Below are positions 1 to 5,258 of a stretch of DNA of 6,541 nt, in pieces; the first letter of the stretch is position 1, and the number at the start of each line of letters is the position of its first letter. Source of the stretch: Treponema sp. (GTDB lineage Bacteria; Spirochaetota; Spirochaetia; Treponematales; Breznakiellaceae); assembly GCA_031290325.1 (NCBI GenBank), contig JAITNU010000170.1:1-6541 (forward strand). Reading direction: 5' to 3'. Position numbers and translations under genes: made by a program. Under the pieces are notes generated by a model. That model saw only the letters and a list, made by a program, of their open reading frames with translations. It had not been told where the DNA came from and did no database searches.

Positions 1-1807
1 AACAGTAAGACTGGGCCTCACCCCGGCCAACCCGGCCGCGGAGCTGGTGCAGCGCGGAAAGGCCGAACCGTTCGGCGTGTTCTATGACCATGCAGGTTGC
101 GTTGGGTACATCAACCCCCACTTCCACCACACTGGTGGCCACCAGGATTTTGATGTCCCCCTTGCGGAAATCCTCCATGGTCTTCCGCTTTTCCTCTTCA
201 TCCAGTTTTGAATGGATCAGGGCCGTTGGATAGTGGGGAAAAACCTCCCGGCTCAACCGGGCCGCCATGGACTGGGCATCCTTGTAGGAGTCCCTTGTTT
301 CATCTGCTTCAATGAGGGGATAGACAAAATATGCCTGCCTGCCGGCAGCCAGTTCCCGCCCCACAAACTCGTAGACCTTGGCCTCGTTGGACTCCCGTGC
401 CAGGTGGGTCGTAACCGGCTTCCTTCCAGGGGGCAGGTCCCGGATGATTGACACATCCATGTCCCCATAGATCGTGAGGGCCAGGGTTCGGGGTATGGGA
501 GTGGCGCTCATCATGAGGAGATCAGGATGGTTCCCCTTGGCCATGATGGTCTGCCGCTGAACCACCCCGAAGCGGTGCTGTTCATCCACGACTACCAGAC
601 GCAGGTCCTTATAGATGACATCCTGAGAAAAAAGGGCATGGGTACCAATAACCAGGTCAATTTCTCCGGCGGCCAGGCCCTTGAGTAACTGGGAGCGGCC
701 TGCGGTCTTGAGGTTCCCGGTTAGAAAGGCGATGCGTATACCGAGTGGTTCCAGGAGCCGGGTGGCGTTCTCCCCATGTTGCCGGGCCAGCAGTTCCGTG
801 GGGGCCATAATAGCCGCCTGTCCGCCGGCTTCGATGGCCCGGAGCCCGGCCAGAAATGACACCAGGGTTTTCCCTGATCCCACATCCCCTTGGAGGAGCC
901 GTGCCATGGGATAGGAGTCGTCCATGTTCTGGTCGATCTCTGCAATGGCCTCGGTTTGGCCAGGGGTTAACTTAAAGGGCAGGCGCTCAATCAGCCGCTT
1001 CTGTAAGGGGGAAAGGGGCGGGGGGGCTTTCCCAGGAGGTACCACTACCTCGGTTCCGACACGCCGTTCCAAGACCCGCTTCCCCACCATCACTTCCAGA
1101 TAAAACAGTTCTTCGTAGATAAGAGTTTTCCGCGCCAGTTCCAGTTCTTCCATGGAGGCGGGAAAATGAAGGGCATTGAGGGCTTTGGATTTGGGAAGAA
1201 GCCCGTCCCGCTGGATGATGGTCAGAGGAAGTTCATTTTCCAAAGGTGTGGCGTACTGCTCCAAGGCCCGCTGGATGAAACGCCTGAGCATCCCCTGGTT
1301 AAGCCCCGCGTTTAAGGGATAGACCGGCAGGATGCGGCCAAATGCGTTCTGCTTTCTACCGGAAACGCCTCCTGCAATGGAAGCGCCGGCGTCTCCTTGG
1401 ATATCTGATGCTTCAATCTCAAAAACCGTGGACTGAATCACCCCGTATTTATAGGAGAAGTACCCCCAGAGCCGGTAATAATTCCCCGGAACAAGCTGTT
1501 TTTCCAGGAAAGGCCGGTTGAAACAGATCAGCACCCCACGGGCGCTTGCATCCTCTATATGGACTTTAAGGGTTTTGGTGACCCCATACCCGAACCACTC
1601 ATGGTCAAGAACCCGCACCACAGTACACACCGGAGCGCGTTCGAAATCCCTGATAGGTATATTCTGGCTCCGGTCCTCCCAGGCACGGGGGTAGCGGCAG
1701 AGGAGGCTTGCCACACTGGTTATACCCGCCTGGGCGAGGGTACGGACAGCGACAGCTCCGGCTCCTTTGATGTGGTCAACCGATGCAGTCAGTTCCCTAA
1801 GAAACAT
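1..1807 (-). CDS. recG: ATP-dependent DNA helicase RecG (3' end cut by window edge)
   Basis: RecG is a superfamily 2 double-strand DNA translocase that reverses stalled replication forks and processes branched recombination intermediates in the cytoplasm. Translation from ATG at 1807 gives 602 residues without a stop up to the edge. RecG proteins are about 690 residues, so roughly the last 90 are outside. The N-terminal wedge/OB-fold region covers about residues 1-270 and starts MFLRELTASVDHIKGAG, typical of the family. Helicase motifs are all present: Walker A GDVGSGKT (307-314, K313), APTELLA (335-341), DEQH box (408-411), MSATPIPRT (433-441), VATSVVEVGVDVPN (556-569) and the arginine-finger motif QLRGRVGRG (588-596). 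The start lies 17 nt after the yggT stop with no clear Shine-Dalgarno, so translation may depend on yggT. It is the third gene of a nudC-yggT-recG operon. No frameshift is seen; the residue count matches the length exactly. Confidence 0.97.
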   Translation of the reverse strand, partial: MFLRELTASVDHIKGAGAVAVRTLAQAGITSVASLLCRYPRAWEDRSQNIPIRDFERAPVCTVVRVLDHEWFGYGVTKTLKVHIEDASARGVLICFNRPFLEKQLVPGNYYRLWGYFSYKYGVIQSTVFEIEASDIQGDAGASIAGGVSGRKQNAFGRILPVYPLNAGLNQGMLRRFIQRALEQYATPLENELPLTIIQRDGLLPKSKALNALHFPASMEELELARKTLIYEELFYLEVMVGKRVLERRVGTEVVVPPGKAPPPLSPLQKRLIERLPFKLTPGQTEAIAEIDQNMDDSYPMARLLQGDVGSGKTLVSFLAGLRAIEAGGQAAIMAPTELLARQHGENATRLLEPLGIRIAFLTGNLKTAGRSQLLKGLAAGEIDLVIGTHALFSQDVIYKDLRLVVVDEQHRFGVVQRQTIMAKGNHPDLLMMSATPIPRTLALTIYGDMDVSIIRDLPPGRKPVTTHLARESNEAKVYEFVGRELAAGRQAYFVYPLIEADETRDSYKDAQSMAARLSREVFPHYPTALIHSKLDEEEKRKTMEDFRKGDIKILVATSVVEVGVDVPNATCMVIEHAERFGLSALHQLRGRVGRGEAQSYC

Positions 1808-1824
1808 ACCGGGTATCGGGGGCT

Positions 1825-2442
1825 TTAGAGGGGAAGCTCTGCCAGGAAAACGGTGGCAAACTTAATGACCCTTCCCAACACCAGTATGAGGGCCAGTAAA
1901 ACCCCCATGGACGCAATGATCCCGGTAAGATAATGGACCAGCCTCCGTTGAAACAGGACCCGTTTTATGCGGTACAGCACCGGCTGGGATATGGTATCAA
2001 CGATCCGCCAAAATGTGCTGTTGTATACATCCCGGCTCGTGAGGTAACCGATTAGGCGCAGTCCCAGGACAACGAGGAAAAATCCCAGGATAAAGGATGC
2101 TGCGGACCAGAGGGCCGAAAGCACCATGGCCAGGATGATACCCAGTCTGATAGCGCCATACTGAGCCAGGGTGGAAAAAACCTGGTTCACCAGGGACAGC
2201 ACCGCCATGGCCACAATGGGGGACAAGTCCAGAAACCCGGCTCTGAGCGCGGGAAAACGACGGAACCAGTCAAGATAGGGGTCGGTGATCCCGCTTAAAA
2301 TCTCCAGGGGCCTTCCGTAATTGGCGCCGCTGAACCAGGTCAACATGATCCTGATAAAGATAAGGAGCATGTAAAGCCCGGTAAGGGCGCTTAATATATT
2401 CATTAACAACCGCATAATTATAGCATACCAAATTGATGTCAC
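1825..2442 (-). CDS. yggT: YggT family integral membrane protein with two YggT modules
   Basis: The 205-residue product is strongly hydrophobic with four or more membrane segments, roughly at 14-36, 72-90, 97-134 and 170-200. The first YggT module (about 14-95) has the family signature: RIMLTWF (31-37), the ITDPYL turn (52-57), basic WFRRF (59-63) and DLSPIVA (72-78). The second module (about 110-200) is more diverged, but ISQPVLYRIKRVL (151-163) mirrors the TDP..RR segment. The biochemical role of YggT is not settled; family members have been linked to envelope, osmotic or division functions. The GTG start overlaps the nudC TGA in a 4-nt GTGA junction, which suggests translational coupling. 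No good Shine-Dalgarno precedes it, and ATG codons at residues 10 and 14 are possible alternative starts. The TAA stop is 17 nt before recG. Confidence 0.9.
   Translation of the reverse strand: MTSIWYAIIMRLLMNILSALTGLYMLLIFIRIMLTWFSGANYGRPLEILSGITDPYLDWFRRFPALRAGFLDLSPIVAMAVLSLVNQVFSTLAQYGAIRLGIILAMVLSALWSAASFILGFFLVVLGLRLIGYLTSRDVYNSTFWRIVDTISQPVLYRIKRVLFQRRLVHYLTGIIASMGVLLALILVLGRVIKFATVFLAELPL
2417..2425 (-). promoter_or_regulatory. Possible internal promoter (extended -10) at the yggT start
   Basis: On the minus strand the sequence TGCTATAAT (2425 to 2417) is a perfect extended -10 element. No good -35 hexamer lies 16-18 bp upstream. Transcription would begin near 2410, inside the first codons of yggT. 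Only an internal YggT start such as the ATG at residue 14, or recG alone, would then be expressed from it. This could be chance in an AT-rich stretch that also encodes YAIIM. Confidence 0.25.
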
Positions 2443-3266
2443 TTAGACCAGGGGGGAACGCCCATCGTCCCTTCCCGCCAACGGTTGATTAAGTACCGGG
2501 ATACCGAGCCGTTACCGGGAAGCTCCGGCAGCATATCCCGGGTAAACCAGCGGGCATCCTCGATTTCCGCGCCGTCAACCTTGATGGCCCCCGCCGCGTA
2601 CCGGGCGCTGAAGCCCAGCATAAGGGAATTGGGGAAGGGCCAGGGCTGGGATGCCACGTAACGTATATCGTGCAGTTCCAGGCTCACCTCTTCCCGGACT
2701 TCCCGGACAACCGTGGCCTCCAGGGTTTCCCCTGGTTCATTGAACCCTGCGATAAGGCTATACACCCCAGGGGTGAATTGTTTGTTATGGGCCAGGAGGA
2801 CCTTATCTTCGTCATTGATGATGATGACGATAATGGCCGGGGATATCCGGGGAAATTCCTGCCTGCCGCAGACCGGACAGCGCCGGGCAAGGGAATTTGC
2901 CGCAGCTTCATTCCGGCCTCCGCAGGAACCGCAGAAAACCGATTCCCGCCGCCATTGCACTATATGATAGGCCCGGAGGAGCCACCCCATCGGGCCGTTG
3001 CCATCCACCATAACGTCCATCAGGGAGAGGGCCTGCCGCATGGGAATCCCCCGCCACTCCGCAGGAAGGGGCATGTCAGTCGGGAGGTCCGCACTTTTTA
3101 TAACCCCCGGGCCTTCATTGACCGGAATATCGAGGATCGTGATGGATGATGTGGGAATATAGTTATCGGGAATACCCTCATGGATCAGGGAATCGGGAAT
3201 ATCCCCTGGCACAACCAGGGTATTCCCTTGAAAAAGATACACCCCCTGGGGTATGTTGCTGCTCAA
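2439..3266 (-). CDS. nudC: NAD(H) pyrophosphatase / NAD-RNA decapping hydrolase NudC
   Basis: NudC is a zinc-containing Nudix hydrolase that splits NADH to NMNH and AMP; in E. coli it also removes NAD caps from RNA. The 275-residue product (E. coli NudC is 257) has a variable N-terminal domain (1-105). A four-cysteine zinc ribbon follows at C112, C115, C130 and C133, with the same spacing as in E. coli. The Nudix box spans 174-196 (G174, E180, R188-E189, E192-E193), and the NudC-specific SQPWPFPNS motif is at 206-214. That motif separates NudC from other Nudix enzymes. In the Nudix box the usual glycine after the EE pair is serine (S195). The TTG start is supported by GGAGG with a 6-nt spacer, and no ATG at the same position competes. 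It is first in the operon with yggT and recG and has a promoter about 30 nt upstream. Confidence 0.95.
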   Translation of the reverse strand: MSSNIPQGVYLFQGNTLVVPGDIPDSLIHEGIPDNYIPTSSITILDIPVNEGPGVIKSADLPTDMPLPAEWRGIPMRQALSLMDVMVDGNGPMGWLLRAYHIVQWRRESVFCGSCGGRNEAAANSLARRCPVCGRQEFPRISPAIIVIIINDEDKVLLAHNKQFTPGVYSLIAGFNEPGETLEATVVREVREEVSLELHDIRYVASQPWPFPNSLMLGFSARYAAGAIKVDGAEIEDARWFTRDMLPELPGNGSVSRYLINRWREGTMGVPPWSK

Positions 3267-3272
3267 GATAAG

Positions 3273-3277
3273 CCTCC
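3273..3277 (-). promoter_or_regulatory. Shine-Dalgarno that fixes the nudC TTG start
   Basis: GGAGG on the minus strand lies 6 nt before TTG at 3266-3264. It is the best ribosome-binding site in the cluster, and it supports TTG initiation over later in-frame codons. Confidence 0.8.
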
Positions 3278-3300
3278 GTATTGAATGTAACTATCGAACC

Positions 3301-3329
3301 ATTATAAGCACTTGATGCAGAAGCAACAA
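3301..3329 (-). promoter_or_regulatory. Promoter for the nudC-yggT-recG operon
   Basis: Minus-strand -10 TATAAT (3306-3301, 6/6) follows TTGTTG (3329-3324, 3/6) with a 17-bp spacer. The start point would be near 3294, giving a leader of about 28 nt that contains the GGAGG ribosome-binding site. The exact spacing and perfect -10 make this the most likely proximal promoter. It sits immediately downstream of the 54-bp palindrome. Confidence 0.6.
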
Positions 3330-3342
3330 TCCTTGATTAAAC

Positions 3343-3396
3343 AGCCCGGAAACGCGGTATCCCTATACGACGTACAGGATACAGCGTCTCCGGGCT
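3343..3396. repeat. 54-bp interrupted palindrome (long hairpin)
   Basis: The outer arms AGCCCGGA (3343-3350) and TCCGGGCT (3389-3396) are perfect complements. Moving inward, ACGC/GCGT and GTATCC/GGATAC also pair, separated by single mismatches, and the centre contains TACGACGTA, which can fold further. On the minus strand it is followed by a weak T-stretch (GTTTAAT), so it could be an imperfect terminator for transcripts from the hexokinase side. It could equally be a dispersed palindromic element. It ends 14 bp upstream of the nudC -35 box. Confidence 0.75.
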
Positions 3397-3512
3397 AACG
3401 AATGGAGAGTGCTCTTTTTAAATAACTCAATTACCTGGCTCAAAAGGACTGCCGAGAGAGGTAGAACAGCATTCCTTTAGTAATTCCTATGAATTAGCTT
3501 CATATAACATAA

Positions 3513-3545
3513 TTAGTATATACTAACATATCAGCATAAAGTCAA
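3513..3545 (-). promoter_or_regulatory. Promoter-like signal overlapping a perfect 14-bp palindrome
   Basis: On the minus strand TTGACT (3545-3540, 5/6) precedes two overlapping -10 candidates, TATATA (17-bp spacer) and TATACT (19-bp spacer). Both lie inside TTAGTATATACTAA (3513-3526), which is a perfect palindrome and so resembles a repressor operator. The core resembles operators of some GntR/HutC-type regulators such as TreR; that is an analogy only. Any transcript would start near 3510, about 240 nt before nudC, and would cross the 54-bp hairpin. Confidence 0.4.
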
Positions 3546-3547
3546 GT

Positions 3548-3582
3548 AAAAAAGATATTTTTTAAGATAAAATTTTAAAAAA
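3548..3582. other. Phased A-tracts (likely curved DNA or UP-like element)
   Basis: A6 (3548-3553), T6 (3558-3563), A4T4 (3569-3576) and A6 (3577-3582) have centres spaced about 10 bp apart, one helical turn. Such phasing is known to bend DNA. The block lies directly upstream of the minus-strand TTGACT hexamer, where an UP element would sit. Part of it also folds as an all-AT imperfect stem (3554-3584). Confidence 0.5.
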
Positions 3583-3611
3583 TCAATACAGAGCCCCGGG
3601 ACCACGCTTTG
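3577..3611 (-). terminator. Weak terminator candidate for hexokinase
   Basis: Beginning 18 nt after the hexokinase stop, CAAAGC (3611-3606) can pair with GCTCTG (3594-3589) with one mismatch and an 11-nt GC-rich loop. TTTTTT (3582-3577) follows after six nucleotides. The stem is short and imperfect, so this is tentative. Confidence 0.25.
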
Positions 3612-3628
3612 TTCCATATCAGAAGGCC

Positions 3629-4981
3629 CTAGGACAGGGCGGCCACAGCAGCGCCGAAAAGGGATGCCTGTTCCACCGGCACGATGCTATAAGGATGGGG
3701 CTTCCCGGAAACCAGCAGGGTATGAAGCCAGGATTCCAGGGCACTCCGCATCCCCCGGTATATCATGTAGGTGGTACCTTCCACGGCAATACGGACCGGC
3801 GCAAAGGGGTCATAGAAGCCTATCCGTTCTACCGCAGCAGCAACCATAGCTGCCGCAAAGAGACCGCCCCGTTCGGTTATAATCGACGTCAGGTACACAA
3901 AGGAAGCCAGGGCATCCCGTTCGTCTGAGCCGAAGAGTTCTCCGATAGGCCCTTCACCTGTCAGGGGAGCATACATGAACCCGTTGAGGTCTTTGGTTTG
4001 CAAGGTGGGCCAACTCAGGAATATATCGGATTTTTTGAACCGGAGCACCCCATCCTTTATGGCCTGCTGCAAAATATGGAACGTCAGTGGCCCTAGATAG
4101 GCGCCGGAGGTAATCTTTTCCAGGGTATAGGCCCCGGGATTCTTGGTAAGCCCGTCATACTCCTTATCCAGGATACCCAGGTACCGGTGGGCAAAGGTCC
4201 CGGTTTCACAGACCACGATCTGCGGGGCAGATTCTGAGGCGAACCCTATCTTGGGAATACTTTTTTCCGGGTATGCGGTGTTAAAACCGGTCCCCAGGAT
4301 GAAGCCGATCACCGGCCCCCCCTTAACCCCGTACCGGTCTGCTCCCCGGCGAAGCCCGCCGTCTGGGGGAATCTCCACCAGCCCTGAAAGCAGGGTAGCC
4401 ACCGTATCGTTCAACATCACGATACGTCCGGGAACCTTCACCTTTCGGCGGTTCAAGGCATCCCGCAGGCCCTGCCCTATGGCCGTGCCGATCACATCCG
4501 GGGCATCCACCTCCTTACTGAAGGCCATGAGTATACCGTCCGCATCTTGCGTCATTTCCATGGGATAGGAAAAGGTGAACCCGATCCCTTCGATAGGGTC
4601 GGCCTGTTCAATGAGGGGCGCTGTTACCGTGGCAATGGCATCGAAGAACTGTTCCACACTCACCCGGCCCTGGGTACCGGGCATGGGGATTTTCTCAGTA
4701 CCCACTGCCACGGCTTTGCCCTGCTCATCAAAGCGAACCAGGGCAGCCCGGAGATTCGTCCCCCCTGCGTCCAGGGCAATCACGGTTTTCCCCGGGGGCA
4801 CATGGGAAACCGGGCTTAAATAGGTAGGAATCATAGGCAGGCTGGAACTCTGCCCCCGCAGCCCCCGTTCCATATCAATAAGAGCATCCCGCACCAGGGT
4901 GGCGGGATCGGCTATATCATAATGAAAGCCGTAATACCGGGCAAATTCAGACAATTCCGTAGGATTAAAGGATGAACTCAT
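3629..4981 (-). CDS. Hexokinase (eukaryote-like hexokinase family)
   Basis: This enzyme phosphorylates glucose and related hexoses with ATP in the cytoplasm, the entry step of glycolysis. The 450-residue length matches single-domain hexokinases. Visible landmarks are phosphate-1 LDAGGTNLR (70-78), GFTFSYP (134-140), SK at 155-156 in place of the usual TK of TKGF, and LND (190-192) with D192 as the expected catalytic base. Further on are the phosphate-2 region LGTGFNTAY (229-237), CETGTF (258-263, E259 sugar-binding, where most hexokinases have CEWGAF), EKITSGAYLG (288-297, E288 sugar-binding), VEGTTY (400-405) where many have DGS, and LFGAA (441-445). The ATG at 4981 has GAGGTG with a 5-nt spacer. 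The gene stands alone on the minus strand, with its own promoter and a structured leader. Treponemes are among the few bacteria known to use this family. Confidence 0.94.
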   Translation of the reverse strand: MSSSFNPTELSEFARYYGFHYDIADPATLVRDALIDMERGLRGQSSSLPMIPTYLSPVSHVPPGKTVIALDAGGTNLRAALVRFDEQGKAVAVGTEKIPMPGTQGRVSVEQFFDAIATVTAPLIEQADPIEGIGFTFSYPMEMTQDADGILMAFSKEVDAPDVIGTAIGQGLRDALNRRKVKVPGRIVMLNDTVATLLSGLVEIPPDGGLRRGADRYGVKGGPVIGFILGTGFNTAYPEKSIPKIGFASESAPQIVVCETGTFAHRYLGILDKEYDGLTKNPGAYTLEKITSGAYLGPLTFHILQQAIKDGVLRFKKSDIFLSWPTLQTKDLNGFMYAPLTGEGPIGELFGSDERDALASFVYLTSIITERGGLFAAAMVAAAVERIGFYDPFAPVRIAVEGTTYMIYRGMRSALESWLHTLLVSGKPHPYSIVPVEQASLFGAAVAALS

Positions 4982-4986
4982 GGAAA

Positions 4987-4992
4987 CACCTC
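4987..4992 (-). promoter_or_regulatory. Hexokinase Shine-Dalgarno
   Basis: GAGGTG on the minus strand lies 5 nt before the ATG at 4981, supporting that start. Confidence 0.7.
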
Positions 4993-5008
4993 AATAAAAT
5001 AGTGTTTT

Positions 5009-5030
5009 TTCAAAACCTGGGAGGTTTGAA
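5009..5030 (-). promoter_or_regulatory. Stem-loop at the 5' end of the hexokinase mRNA
   Basis: Minus-strand TTCAAACCT, loop CCC, then AGGTTTTGAA form a 9-bp stem with one bulged base. It starts within about 3 nt of the predicted transcription start (about 5033) and is followed by an A-run and then the ribosome-binding site. A stem at the extreme 5' end could protect the mRNA from decay. No T-run follows, so it is not a terminator. Confidence 0.5.
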
Positions 5031-5039
5031 AGCATTATT

Positions 5040-5068
5040 ATTATAATGATAAAAGCCTGATGCTGCAA
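5040..5068 (-). promoter_or_regulatory. Hexokinase promoter
   Basis: Minus-strand TATAAT (5045-5040, 6/6) is preceded at 17 bp by TTGCAG (5068-5063, 3/6). The start point would be near 5033, giving a leader of about 52 nt. The weak -35 overlaps an imperfect inverted repeat (5059-5078), which suggests regulator-dependent activity. Confidence 0.55.
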
Positions 5069-5078
5069 GGGCTGCATC
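5059..5078. repeat. Operator-like imperfect inverted repeat over the hexokinase -35
   Basis: GATGC-T-GC, AAGG, GC-T-GCATC: seven pairs in two blocks around a 4-nt centre, with one T-T mismatch in each half-site. The repeat covers the -35 hexamer, a usual place for a repressor or activator site. The regulator is unknown. Confidence 0.35.
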
Positions 5079-5135
5079 CAATAAAGAAGTGGGCAGCAAT
5101 GGTCCCAAAATCCTCTTGACAAATTTTGAGGAACA

Positions 5136-5155
5136 GATGCAGGGGGATGCAGGGA
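5136..5155 (+). repeat. Tandem 10-bp direct repeat
   Basis: GATGCAGGGG (5136-5145) is followed directly by GATGCAGGGA (5146-5155), differing only at the last base. Two copies spaced one helical turn apart could bind a protein on one face of the helix, or could be chance. Confidence 0.4.
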
Positions 5156-5157
5156 AT

Positions 5158-5203
5158 GGGCGTATAAAAGAAGTTATGCGAAATACCGCCCAAACATTTT
5201 TTT
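5158..5203 (+). terminator. Terminator-like hairpin with T7 run, plus strand
   Basis: GGGCGTAT (5158-5165) pairs with ATACCGCCC (5183-5191) with one bulge around a 17-nt loop. AAACA and then TTTTTTT (5197-5203) follow. No plus-strand gene precedes it, so it may insulate the methyltransferase from upstream transcription, or end an unseen short RNA. The large loop lowers confidence. Confidence 0.35.
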
Positions 5204-5220
5204 AATAAAATTCCCTAAAA

Positions 5221-5250
5221 ATTATACAAGTGTATAAAAAATTATAACAA
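5221..5250 (-). promoter_or_regulatory. Promoter-like boxes over inverted repeat TTATACA-AG-TGTATAA
   Basis: TTATACA (5222-5228) and TGTATAA (5231-5237) are perfect complements around AG. On the minus strand TATAAT (5226-5221) lies 18 bp from TTGTTA (5250-5245), a possible distal promoter toward hexokinase. On the plus strand TATAAA (5233-5238) and TATAAC (5243-5248) could be -10 boxes for the methyltransferase but lack a -35. The repeat would suit a regulator acting on either direction. AT-richness makes chance matches likely. Confidence 0.3.
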
Positions 5251-5258
5251 TTTTGACT

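Larger units (their letters stand above)
3267..3628. other. Intergenic region between hexokinase and nudC (no protein gene seen)
   Basis: This 362-bp stretch contains only tiny ORFs (the longest noted is about 10 codons, with no ribosome-binding site) and no database-type feature I recognise. Read on the minus strand, from right to left, it holds a weak hexokinase terminator candidate, phased A-tracts, a promoter-like signal with a 14-bp palindrome, a 6-bp-arm inverted repeat (3481-3496, TAATTC-CTAT-GAATTA), an unstructured stretch (about 3420-3480), a 54-bp palindrome and the nudC promoter. The part from 3480 to 3590 is far more AT-rich than either flanking gene. Confidence 0.8.

Noticed and set aside
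212..945. Short ORFs on both strands inside recG
   Set aside because: The continuous RecG frame with all helicase motifs explains this region, and these frames are shadows without ribosome-binding sites.
2670..3149. Plus-strand ORF of 159 codons opposite nudC
   Set aside because: It lies wholly inside the NudC frame, which carries the zinc ribbon, Nudix box and SQPWPFP motif; the acidic run in it is the complement of the isoleucine-rich strand of NudC.
3281..3306. GGTTCGATAG on the minus strand as a tRNA T-loop
   Set aside because: There is no paired stem, acceptor or cloverleaf around it; it lies between the nudC promoter and its ribosome-binding site.
3420..3512. Tiny minus-strand ORFs (8-10 codons) between hexokinase and nudC
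   Set aside because: They have no ribosome-binding site and no codon signal, and are as expected by chance in AT-rich DNA.
4143..4823. Several plus-strand ORFs of 80-141 codons opposite hexokinase
   Set aside because: They are rich in Pro, Arg and Ser, as antisense frames of GC-rich genes are. They overlap one another in different frames and lack domains.
5116..5121. Perfect -35 hexamer TTGACA on the plus strand
   Set aside because: No -10-like hexamer occurs 15-19 bp downstream; the sequence there is GC-rich (GATGCAGGGG), so it is not called as a promoter.
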